Made by a program: the position numbers and the translations under genes. 64,000 nt of DNA from Porphyra umbilicalis (lineage: Eukaryota; Rhodophyta; Bangiophyceae; Bangiales; Bangiaceae): assembly GCA_002049455.2 (NCBI GenBank), contig KV918802.1:248001-312000 (forward strand), written 5' to 3'. Shown one piece after another: positions 54,905-64,000 of the stretch. Within the stretch, counting starts at the first letter, position 1, and every line of letters starts with the position of its first letter. Under the pieces are notes generated by a model. The model was given only the letters and a program-made list of their open reading frames with translations, did no database searches and was not told where the DNA came from.

Positions 54905-57900
54905 CAGCCGAGAGAAATGCCGCAAGGCAAGTTGGGGATCATACGCAAAGTTGCGCGTCATGGACGGCAGAGTGGACTTGAGCCACGCCACAGGAATTAC
55001 TTCCTTGATTGCAACGTCGGTACTTGACTCTGTCCAAGAGACATTGGCATGGATAACTCCGTCACCGGTAACATGGACATGTTGGATAGTGGGTATCCAC
55101 GTGGAGTCCGTGACGATGTTGGCCACGGTTGTGAGCCCGGCCTGTCGGCGACTTCGTCGCGTTGGCGTTTGCCACTCGTACCCCGGTACATGCTTCTTCT
55201 TCAGTCGAAGGAAACGCACCACCAGGTTGCAGGGGAGGTTCTCCAGGGGTTCCCAGGTGTCGTCTTTCGACCCGTAGTCGAACCAGCGCACCTTAGCGCT
55301 ATAGCTGTCACCTGTCTGGCGTAAGCCTAGGAGTTCGTCGATCACATACTCATCGGCAGTTGCCGGGGTTGACATGCGTTGGTCTAGACCATCTAGCAAG
55401 GGGTGTGGAACCTTGTCCGTCGTCGTTGGACGAGGAGCTGGGGTGACATGGTCACTGCTGACGCGTTTCTCCTCGCCGTCCATGTCAATGACAAACGTGG
55501 AGGCGTCCGCGTCCGCGTCGACGACCACGAAGGGGCCAATGGCTTTGCTTTGCAGCTTGTTTTGCCGATCGTGGTTGGTCGTGTATACGTAGTCGCCGAT
55601 CTTGACGTCCGCATTGCGGGATGCGACCCGATGGTCGAAGTTACGTTTGTAACGTTGTTGCGTCTTACGTAAGGCCTCGACCACGATGGGGATCTGCTTG
55701 CGCAGGCGGGCCATGAACTCGCGCTTGCGAGCTAGGGGTGACCCATCCTTGAGCGTTCCCTTATTGGTAAGCGGAGTGCCCGGGGGCAAGTTGCGAACCG
55801 TGAGGTTGGGGATCCGCCTTGGGATAACGAGCTCAAATGGGGCGATGCCCGTCGACCGATGTGGTTGGCTATTATACGCCATGGTGATTACCGGGAGTAG
55901 CGCATCCCATCGTGATGGGTCGTCGGCGACGTAGTGTCACAGCTGCGTAGCCATGGTACGGTTGTACCGTTCAACTTGCCCATTGGTTTGGGGATGATAA
56001 GCCGTGGTGCGAACCGTTTCAATGCCAAGCATTTTCATCACAGCGATGAAGAAGTTCGACATGAACTGGGGCCCTTGGTCCGATAGGATACGGTCCGGTG
56101 GCCCGTAGGCTGACACCCACGCGTCGATGATGGCTGACGCCACTGACATAGCCGTGATTCGCCGCAAGGCGACGCACTTGGTGAGCTTGGCGAAGCGGTC
56201 GGTGATAACCAAGATGAAGCGGTTGCCCTTCTTGGAGACCGGGATGGGCCCAAAGATGTCAACGGATAGCTCCGTGAGAGGCTCGGTAGCCTGGAACAGG
56301 GTCAAGGGTGTGGTGTGTCGCCGCAAGGCGAGGCGGTTTTGCGCACACGTTGTGCATTTGGTGATGGTCGAATGAATATCCGTCACCATTGAAGGCCAGT
56401 AGTATGCCTTACGCATTGTGTAGTACATCCGGTCCATACCAGGATGGGCGGCCACGGTTGCGTGGTGCTCGAGGGTCAACACGCGTTCGCGTAGCGACTT
56501 TGGAATAACCAGTTGATTGCCGTAAGGCGCACGGCGGTACAGAGCGTGGTGCTTATCGCGGAAGAAGGCCTTGGCCGTTCCGCGCTCCACGCGAGTGGAC
56601 ATCTCGACGCAAAAGTCGTCTGTTTGTTGTGCTTCGACAACATCGTCGAACTCCACCGGTTCCGGTGTGTCGGTACCCGTGTACCTCCCCGTTCTTAAGC
56701 CGTTGGCCGTCTCGGCCAACGCCAGACAAGGTCTATCATCGTGGATATCTTCTGGCGGCGCCACCGTAGAGGCGCGCGACAGGAAGTCGGGCAAGTGGTG
56801 CGATGCACCTGGTTTATAAACCATATCGAATGTGTATTCGGAGAGGCGAAGTCGCCATCGCATCAAGCGTCCGCTTGAGTCGGTCGTGCTGTAGATCCAG
56901 CTAAGTGCTTGGTGATCCGTTCGGATGAGGAACCGTTGTCCGTCGAGGAGGTGCCTCAACTTGAGGACAGCCTACACAACGCCGAGGCATTCTCGCTCCG
57001 TGGTGGAGTAGTTTTGCTCTGCAGCAGTGAGTCCTCGGCTCCAATGCCCGACAGGGTGAAGCAGTTCGCCCGGCTCCTCTTGGAGGAGGGTACAACCAAC
57101 TTGGTCGGCGCATGCGTCCACGTCAACGACGAGCTTCCGATTGGCCTTCGGCAAGGCAAGTACCGGTGGGCACAACAGTGCGTTGCGCAGGTCCTCGAAG
57201 GCGGCGATAGCCACGTCCGTCGGTGGTGGTAAATCCGGTGGGATCTCGGCCCTAGTCAGGGCGTTCAGGGGCTTTGCTCGTTTGGCAAAGTCTTTGACAA
57301 ACCGTCGATAGACGTTGCACATTCCCAAGAAGCTTTTCAGCTGGGTCTTTGTGGTTGGGAACTTGGCATGCTTCAGAGCATCCACGTTCTTGTTGTGCAC
57401 GTGCAGTTGCCCGGGGCGGACAATGTGTCCTAGGTACTCGACCTCATCGGAGAACCACGTACACTTTTCCTAGTTGAGGGTGACCCCGGCTTCACGGAGA
57501 CGGTGAAGAACCGTGTCAACGTCTTTGACGTGTTGTTCCGCGTTGGCGGAGAAGATGATGACATCGTCTAAGTAGACGAGGCATATCTGCCACTTCAAAC
57601 CCGAGAGGATAATATCCAACGCGCGCTGAAAGGTAGCGGGCGCGTTCGTCAAGCCGAAAGGCATGGATAACCAGTGGTATATACCACAATGCGTTGTGAA
57701 CGCTGTCTTCTCTTGGTCTTCCTTGCGTAAGGGTACTTGCCAGTACCCCGCGGTGCAGTCGAGAGACGTGAACACCTGGGCATCTCCCAAGGAGTCGAGG
57801 CAGTCCTCCATCCGAGGCAAGGGATAAGCATCCTTCTTGGTGATGTTGTTTAACCGCCGATAGTCGATACAGAATCGGGCCTTGCCGTTCTTCTTTGGTA

Positions 57901-58918
57901 CAATTACCACGGGGCTTGCCAAAGCACTATGGCTACGGGCAATGACGTTGAGCTTCAACATCTTGTTGATCTGATCAGCGATGATCTGCTGTTTGAACGG
58001 CCCGGTTCGGTAGGGTTGGGCCCGTATGGGCAGAGCGTCGGGAGGAGTGACGATGGCGTGCTCCGTAGCATGGATGACGCCCAGGGTTCCATCCCACATA
58101 GACGAATGCGTCTTCAGCATGTCTCGAATCTGCTTGTGCAGGTACTCGGGTGCCTCACTGAGGTCGAGGTCGTCTAGTGGGTCACGACTCGCGTCGTCCG
58201 ATGAGTTATCGGTTCCACCCTTTGGGGTGTTGTCATCCAAGACGGCGGAAAGCATCGGCCCTTGGTAGGGTTCCGCAAACCCCAAGGTAGAGTTCTTGCG
58301 AACAATGACTTGGTCCTTGCCGAAGTTGCATAACTTGACCAGGAATGGTTCGTCCGGTTTGACGATGGCGATGCCGCGGGCGACTGCCATGGACTTGTGT
58401 CGGCACAACCGAATGTTCGGTGTGATCGTCACCATGCCCGAGGTGTCGCACGTGGCCATGATCCACTCCTCCTTGTGTCCGTTGACACGCACCTGTTTGC
58501 AGGCTCGAACCCGAGCGGGTTTATCTTGCCAGTGGCGGTCCCACGCGCTGTCGTTAAGACAAGCTAAGATCGGCGTTGGCCGAGGTTGCTCTTTCGTGCA
58601 TCGCACGTGCTCTTGCCAGACGATCTTGCGCAAGCGCGGCAGAATGCCCTCGATGTTTTGTTCAATGAACTCGGTGCCAAGAATGCACGGGACTGACAAG
58701 TTGTCGGCAACGAGGAATCGGTCAAATAGACGCACACCTCCGGTGTCTACATACAGATGTATGGCATACTTCGTCACAAGACGATTGTTGTTTGCATCTC
58801 GGATGCGCGGAAGCGTAGTCAACTCTTCGGCGTAAGCCATCCAGTTCGAAGGGAGAACACTATTTCGCACTATGTTCACCCCGGCGCCCGTGTCTAAGAC
58901 AGGGCGGCAACTTCGCAT
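54905..58918 (-). pseudogene. Gypsy pol: protease, RT, RNase H, integrase, chromodomain
   Basis: Read on the minus strand: an aspartic protease (LDTGAGVNIV, near 58880), RT with ASPVVIVPKKNGKARFCIDY and CLVYLDDVIIF (about 57550-57960), RNase H (DVDACADQVGCTLLQEEPGE, HQALSWIYSTTD; about 56800-57130), integrase HHCC finger and D,D,E core (DIFGPIPVSKKGNRFILVIT, SDQGPQF, HPQTNGQVERYN; about 55990-56560), and a chromodomain (EYVIDELLGLR..KVRWFDYGSKDDTWEPLENL; about 55185-55360). Chromodomains steer integration of chromoviruses to heterochromatin. The region looks broken, with about four breaks. A further C-terminal stretch is cut off by the copia element. Confidence 0.9.
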
Positions 58919-59037
58919 TACGCGCAGGCATGGGCCTAACGTGGCTGCGATCTAATAGTGCCGAAGGGCACGACGTAAGAGTCTTGTCACCGTACGCTTT
59001 TGCGTTCCGCCGGGCAACCCCAAGTCGGGCACCCGGC

Positions 59038-60684
59038 CTAGACGTTTTTCGAGTCGTCCACGGCGTCGGCCGGATGCTCGACCTCGTCTTCCTCGACGTT
59101 ACCGTCGGCAAGGGCATGAACGCCGATAGGCGGTTGCCGACGCTCGCGAGGGCGATAAGGCTCGGCACACTGTGCGGCGAAGTGCCCCGGCTTGTTACAG
59201 TTGTAACAGATGTCAGCCCGATTGGCTTGAGGGACGGCGGCCCGAGGGGGCGGCGGGGTGCGAACCGGTGTGAACGGTCGTTCCGTCGTCGTCCGCTGGT
59301 CTTGTGTCGCGTAAGCGACTTTGATCGCCGTTGGGCGGGTCGTCTTGAGTTGCAAACGCAACTTGTTCGTACCGTCCCAATACATCTGGGCGGTGGCGAC
59401 TGTCTCAGACAGGGTTCGGTCTGGGAACTGGTCGTTCAGTACCCGTACGTGCGCTTGCACAAGGTCCGAAAGACCAGTGATGAAGACGTCCTTAACGTCT
59501 TGGATGTCGAACAAACCGTTCAGGAGGTCGCATTGCGTTCCCACGCGATTACCAAAGGCCGTGGGCGCCTCGTTGTCTTGTTGCTTCATCGTAATGATGT
59601 CTTGATAGGCGTTAGCCATAGTTGCGTGTGTCGCATACTTCGAAAGAAGCCAGTTGACGGCATCTCCGTAGGTACGGATGGCGTAACGCTTACGTCCGAG
59701 GGTGCTGTTAAGCGCGCCGGAGAAGGCCATCTTGGCGTTGCCGGCTTGTCGAAAGACCATAAGCGGAAGGGCTTGACCGTGCGTCAGCCCATCCACGTCG
59801 CATGCGCGGCGAAAGGTCGTCAGGAACGTGAAGATGCCCAAGGGCAGGGCTCCCGTGAATGGCTGTTGCCGATGGAACGCTCCGTCTAAACGTTTGCTAA
59901 GACGATGCGACCGTTGTGCCTCCTTAGGCGTATACGTCAGTTGACGGCGGATCAGGAAGTACGTCCTGTAGTCCAGGAGTGTCTTGAAGCGGCTATTAGC
60001 CGGGCGGATCACCTTGATCCTATCGGCTTTTTCAAGTCGCTCCTTCCGTTTGGTGGGGGGCGCGGGGCGCTTGCGCGCGGCCGCGTCCGACTCGCTCGAG
60101 CTTTCGCTCGGCGAGGACCCACTTGGGGGCGACGGCGGGTGTGGGGGCCCGTGGCCATCGTCCGAAGAGGACGTGTCCGTCGCGTTGGGGTTGTCGTCGT
60201 CTGACGACGTCGGGCTTGACCCAGAAGCGGAATCGTCCGAAGATGAGGAAAGCGCGGCGTTAGCCGGAGCGTCCTTGCGGACGGACTTGTCCTTAATCAC
60301 CTTGCTCGTCTTCTTGACATCCTTGGTCTTGTCGCCCGACCGGCGGCGAGACTTAGCCACACGGCGTTCCTCCTCATGGGAGTCAACCTTGCGCAGGGCC
60401 TCGACGTCGTCGACCAACTTGTCATTGGCTCGCGCCAGAGACTCGTTAGTCTGTTCTTGGGCCGTTTGGCGTCGCTGAAGTGCTTCAACGGCCGCCTTCA
60501 GGCTCTCCACCACCTGCATCTGCCCAGAGGCGGCTTGATCCGCAGGGATAGGAGGAGTTGGAGCACCGTCCGTTGGGGCGTCGGAGGCGGCAGGAGTGCC
60601 TTGTCCCCCGCCCGGCGGCCGGTAGCCAGATGGCAATTTGCCGTCTCTGGCTCGCCGAGTGCCGCCGGTACCACCAGTAGACAT
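59038..60684 (-). CDS. Gypsy gag
   Basis: About 548 codons. A coiled-coil-like N-terminal part (ESLKAAVEALQRRQTAQEQT), a Ser/Asp-rich middle, a retrotransposon-gag-like helical domain (about residues 240-430) and a zinc knuckle CYNCNKPGHFAAQC (about 59170-59211). Gag forms the particle shell and packages element RNA. The frame is open throughout. Confidence 0.85.
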   Translation of the reverse strand: MSTGGTGGTRRARDGKLPSGYRPPGGGQGTPAASDAPTDGAPTPPIPADQAASGQMQVVESLKAAVEALQRRQTAQEQTNESLARANDKLVDDVEALRKVDSHEEERRVAKSRRRSGDKTKDVKKTSKVIKDKSVRKDAPANAALSSSSDDSASGSSPTSSDDDNPNATDTSSSDDGHGPPHPPSPPSGSSPSESSSESDAAARKRPAPPTKRKERLEKADRIKVIRPANSRFKTLLDYRTYFLIRRQLTYTPKEAQRSHRLSKRLDGAFHRQQPFTGALPLGIFTFLTTFRRACDVDGLTHGQALPLMVFRQAGNAKMAFSGALNSTLGRKRYAIRTYGDAVNWLLSKYATHATMANAYQDIITMKQQDNEAPTAFGNRVGTQCDLLNGLFDIQDVKDVFITGLSDLVQAHVRVLNDQFPDRTLSETVATAQMYWDGTNKLRLQLKTTRPTAIKVAYATQDQRTTTERPFTPVRTPPPPRAAVPQANRADICYNCNKPGHFAAQCAEPYRPRERRQPPIGVHALADGNVEEDEVEHPADAVDDSKNV

Positions 60685-60894
60685 ACTGCGACCTGAACAA
60701 AGTGTTCCGACTTGGCTTACGCCCTGCGCGCCAACGTCGGAGATCTCAACCGTGATGCCCCCGGCACGACGCCCACAAGTCGATGGCTTACGCCCCGCGC
60801 GCCAAGCGACCGTATCGACACCGTCACAATGCCACGAGGCAGCGAGAAAGTTCTCGGGGACACCGTGCCGCGAGGCACGATGAAGGCGAGGGTA

Positions 60895-60912
60895 TCCCCT
60901 GCTGCTCCACCA
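60895..60912 (-). other. Gypsy primer binding site
   Basis: On the minus strand TGGTGGAGCAGCAGGGGA lies two bases inside the LTR (60915). TGG complements the tRNA CCA end. The tRNA species is not assigned. It fixes the direction of the gypsy element as minus. Confidence 0.7.
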
Positions 60913-60914
60913 AA

Positions 60915-61307
60915 TGTGGTATTAATAACGTTAGTTCAATTACCAGTGTACTGAGACCGACCGTAGCCAAGCAATAAAGCGAGTTCTATCGCCGTCGCGG
61001 CGAGGAAGAAGACCTTTTGTTGAAGGGCATCCGATGGGGAGCCGGGTGGTGCCCACGACGGCGACCCCGGACCCACGGTGATTTAATACAACAACGGCAC
61101 TGGTCGATCGACCATCCGATCAAGCGATCGTAATGAGTGCCGGCAGACAGATAAGACAGGCAAGCAAACAAGCAATAAAAATTTAAACAATGCGGAAGTA
61201 ACTCCCCAAAGGGCGTGCCACAAGCCGAGTCACACACATCCGTGGATTCGGCCAGTCAAGGGGGCTACTCGTGGCTAATTGCCAATTGGTAGCAGAGATA
61301 TGCTACA
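60915..61307 (-). repeat. Gypsy LTR (5' LTR in element orientation)
   Basis: 393 bp; by eye it differs at about eight or nine positions from 45753-46145. Confidence 0.9.
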
Positions 61308-61312
61308 GCGAC

Positions 61313-62047
61313 GATGGGGCCGCCACCCCCGGTGAGAACGCCAGGATCCACCGTCCAACGAGCAGCAGCCGTGCCGCTGGCGGCGCTGGCGGGAGCAACA
61401 CGACGCTGCCGCCGCCTCTTCATACAACGCGTCTCTCGTTCAGCGGGCGCGGGCAGCGCGTTGCCATCGGCGACCTGCGCCGTGTGCCGGCCCTGGCCAG
61501 AGTCGGTGCTGTGCTCGGCATGGGGGACGCGGATTGGGTGACGCAGCACAGCACGATGCGGATTGTCGCGCGCTTTGAGTGGGGCGCGCCATCGGCCTTG
61601 CAGCATCTGCGAGCAACCGACAGCTTCTTCGGGAAGGCTTGGTACTCCTTCGTGCGCTACAATGACGTCGCGGGTGGCGTGTGCTGGGGGCGCACGCGAA
61701 TCGTGCTGCGCTCGCTCGGCGACGACCGGCGCAGTTGCGTAGTCGTCCAGCGCATGCGTCGGGCGACGCCGCGGCCAGGTTGCGTTCTCACGCGGTACGG
61801 ATGCGTACGACTCGCGTGGCACTTTGAGGACGAGCACGCTTCCCACCCCGCCTTGGAGTTGGTGGATGCGACCCGCATCCTGCGGGCAAAGGACGTGCAG
61901 GCCGACTGGCGCGACCTCGGGGACCGCCTCGGCCTCCGCGCGACGCCGCGAAACAAGCACAACTCGGTGTCCGAACGCCGGGCGGCGCGTTACTTCACGA
62001 ACGTGTTCTACCCATGGACGAGCCGCGAGCAGCAGCCGGGTTTCTAG
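61313..62047 (+). pseudogene. TNP2/Plavaka-like DNA transposase, C-terminal portion
   Basis: Directly after the right copy of the GCGAC duplication, the frame matches the one left open at 45752. It encodes a Ser/Gly-rich linker, then a globular segment (RIVARFEWGAPSALQHLRAT, SFFGKAWYSFVRYNDV, TRIVLRSLGDDRR) and the end SERRAARYFTNVFYPWTSRE before a stop. The N-x-F-Y-P-W-T-S-R-E ending is typical of this transposase group in my recollection. It shows that the gypsy element landed inside a coding exon. Confidence 0.65.
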
Positions 62048-62753
62048 AACCGCAAGGAGGGGCTGAAGCGGTGCGACGGCGGACGGAGTGCCGTGCGCGT
62101 CCGGCGTTTGTCCCGTCTGCACTAGTCGTGCTTGTGCGTTCGTGTGCTTTTGCTTTTTCTGATTGCGTCATAGTATAGAGCTCGTGTAGCCGTCCGCCGT
62201 CCGCAATAGTATTCCTGTTGGCTCCTCATCGCATTTGGTCAGACCACGACGTGGGACCACGAATTCATGGGCACGTCCTTGTCGTGTGCGCGACTGGCAC
62301 ACGGCCGTCACTGAGAGCTCGCTCGTTGTCACGAACACGGCCGCTCGCCGTACTCGTTGCGGCCAGCATGGGCACCAGAACAATACTGCAGCGTGGCCTG
62401 GTCGTGTCACGCACCGAGTGCGCATGCCAGCCGCTGACGAGTGCCCCTCGATGACGATGCCACCCGCCCAGTGCCCGCGCTGCGTGTTGGCGTCGGTTGT
62501 GTGTCTTTACGACGGCTGGACGGTAGAGTGAGTGCCAGAACGTTGGACATCGCGTCGAGACAGTCAATGACGTGCTCGCGGTCCCTTCCCTGACGGTCAA
62601 ATTCCGGCGCCTCAGGGGGCCCCGCGGGTCCGTTAGTCATGCTAACACAGAGATCGATGTGATGGATGACATTAGCACTCCCATTGGTCTGTCTTAGTCT
62701 GTCACTAGCCACAGCCATCGAGGCCGGTCGCGTGCTTGAAAGTGAAACGGGTA
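62048..62753. other. Downstream flank of the TNP2-like transposon
   Basis: No gene is supported. The right terminus of the transposon should lie here, but I could not match it to a left terminus. Confidence 0.35.
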
Positions 62754-63194
62754 TTGCTGATCCCCCAATTCTGTCCCCATCGCCCCGGAACGGTAGTGGA
62801 ACGGCAATGAATGCAGATCTCTCATTGGTCGAGCAGTCCGACAGCAGTGCATGTCCGGCCCGATCTTTACAAAATGTGCCCGTACGGCCCCCAATCGCAC
62901 AATCGACGCCTTCGTTTTTCTGCACTTTTCTGCGTATCTCCCAGAAAATCTCGATATCCCAACGATTGCGGGCCGGTTGCTCCCTTGACACGGAAGGGAT
63001 CGGAAGAAAATCTCAAGAAAAAGAAGGATCTCGGTTCTGCACGGAAGTGGCGGTGGGTGAGCCAGTAGGACGTCTCAGATTCGTGCTGAGCAGCTGTTTA
63101 CCGCTGCGTTTAACGAATAGATGGCCAGTTCCACATGAACCGTACCGCCAGGAACCGTTCCTGGTCGATGAGGACAAAATTGGGGGATCAGCAA
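62754..63194. mobile_element. 441-bp MITE with ~41-bp inverted repeats, copy 2
   Basis: Same length and nearly the same sequence as 24384-24824, with ends TTGCTGATCCCCCAATT in both directions and flanking TA (62752-62753, 63195-63196). Non-coding. Confidence 0.9.
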
Positions 63195-63196
63195 TA

Positions 63197-64000
63197 GGGC
63201 CTGGCATCGATTGCCCGGCAACCCACACGCGGCGCAGCAGGCCCAGAACCGTCGTCAAAAGCACGTCTGTTTTTGGCTGTTTTGAGCCTCTTGGAGGCCC
63301 GTGTTTCTGTTTGATGAAACAGAATTCCTGTGCAAAAAACAGATCGACCCACCTTGACAGCGTCGCAAAGACTGCATCTAGAACGGGAGTCCGAACGGGA
63401 GTCCCGCGCGGAGGCTAAGAGCACACCCAACAACGTCGGTTGCGAACGATCTGCGAACCGTTTAAGAGCGCAACGTGTGCGCCTATGAGTGGCCAAAAGC
63501 GTTTCGGCAGCGATATGCGCAGGCTCTGCGAACCCGCTCCGCTCGGATCCAGAGTACTTGTTTTCTTCTGTCGGCAGATCGCAGTGTATGGGAAACGGAG
63601 AAGGTGACGTTGCTGGGTTGTCGACCTGCGAACTGGAGCCTGCGAGCGGCTTTCCCGTGAGATGTCCACATTCCGACAGTCCAGTGCGACATTTCAAGCA
63701 AACAGGCCATCGATCGACCTCGCGATCACGCTGATCTGGACCCCAATCGTCAGCAAATAAGCCGGTCAAGTGAGACACGCAGCGCGATAGGCTTCAAATG
63801 GCTGCAAATTCTTGCGATCGAGTAGACACGCCGAGGTCAAACGCACACATGTCGGAGACACGTTGGCAGCATCTCGCATCATCTCGCGGCGCTGTCGCAT
63901 CTCGCGACTGACAGCAGTGATTTGTAGGTCTCTCATTGGTCCGTTCAGCCGGCAGACGTACAGCATGCGTGCAATCTGGTGGCGCTTTCGCCTCGATTGA
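63197..64000. other. No recognised gene; shared repeat phrase
   Basis: 63232-63269 repeats a phrase found at 37219-37255 (CCGTCGTCAAAAGCACGTCTG), and GAACGGGAGTCC occurs twice near 63380-63405. These may be parts of an unclassified dispersed repeat. The remainder is unique. Confidence 0.4.

Larger units (their letters stand above)
45753..61307 (-). mobile_element. Ty3/gypsy LTR retrotransposon (chromovirus-like), host of a nested copia element
   Basis: Two 393-bp LTRs (45753-46145 and 60915-61307, about 98% identical by eye) start TG and end CA. They are flanked by the 5-bp duplication GCGAC (45748-45752 and 61308-61312). The coding order on the minus strand is gag, protease, reverse transcriptase, RNase H, integrase, chromodomain. 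Without the nested copia element it is about 10.3 kb, long for the family because of a 3-kb segment between pol and the left LTR. It looks broken, with about four breaks in pol plus the copia insertion. LTR divergence makes it older than the copia element. Confidence 0.9.

Overview
This is a GC-rich eukaryotic nuclear window, not prokaryotic. The evidence is spliceosomal GT..AG introns, Ty1/copia and Ty3/gypsy retrotransposons, hAT and Tc1/mariner-type elements, KDZ-type transposase parts, satellite DNA, and a secreted flavin amine oxidase with a eukaryote-like signal peptide. The base composition, the Ala/Gly/Pro/Arg-rich proteins and the KDZ/CxC/SWIM/Ulp1 element family suggest an alga or other protist. 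The sequence alone does not name the species.

Layout. 1-1750: the only convincing ordinary host gene, a minus-strand flavin amine oxidase that runs off the left edge. 2.29-7.69 kb: a decayed hAT element with a perfect 8-bp target duplication, a long-terminal-inverted-repeat element, and a near-perfect 715-bp inverted repeat whose spacer holds a third copy and two small TA-flanked MITEs. 7.98-9.88 kb: GC minisatellite. 10.5-15.5 kb: unrecognised repeats and a 3.1-kb element with CCCGCGATATCGCGGG-type ends and a two-exon gene. 16.6-18.24 kb: a satellite with a 369-bp two-monomer higher-order unit.

18.9-32.3 kb: remains of one or more large DNA transposons. In order there is a SWIM zinc finger, a CxC-KDZ transposase fused to a Ulp1-type cysteine protease, and a long protein ending in a PIF1-family helicase. 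The protease catalytic domain is split by a 1.8-kb insertion that itself holds nested TA-target elements, and a solo LTR lies in the block. 32.5-41.5 kb: two minus-strand genes of unknown family. One is broken by stops; the other is an intact two-exon gene with a clear intron.

43.2-62.05 kb: a four-level nest. A TNP2/Plavaka-like transposase gene is split by a Ty3/gypsy chromovirus-like LTR element (45,753-61,307; 5-bp duplication GCGAC). That is split by a Ty1/copia element (49,696-54,904), which is split by a 242-bp hAT MITE (8-bp duplication CTAAGCAC). The gypsy element also carries an intact plus-strand ORF antisense to gag-pol and facing it. 62.75-63.19 kb is a second copy of the 441-bp TA-flanked MITE found inside the protease insertion.

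The window reads as a heterochromatin-like transposon accumulation next to one host gene. Most transposon genes are decayed; the copia element and the 715-bp inverted repeat look recent.
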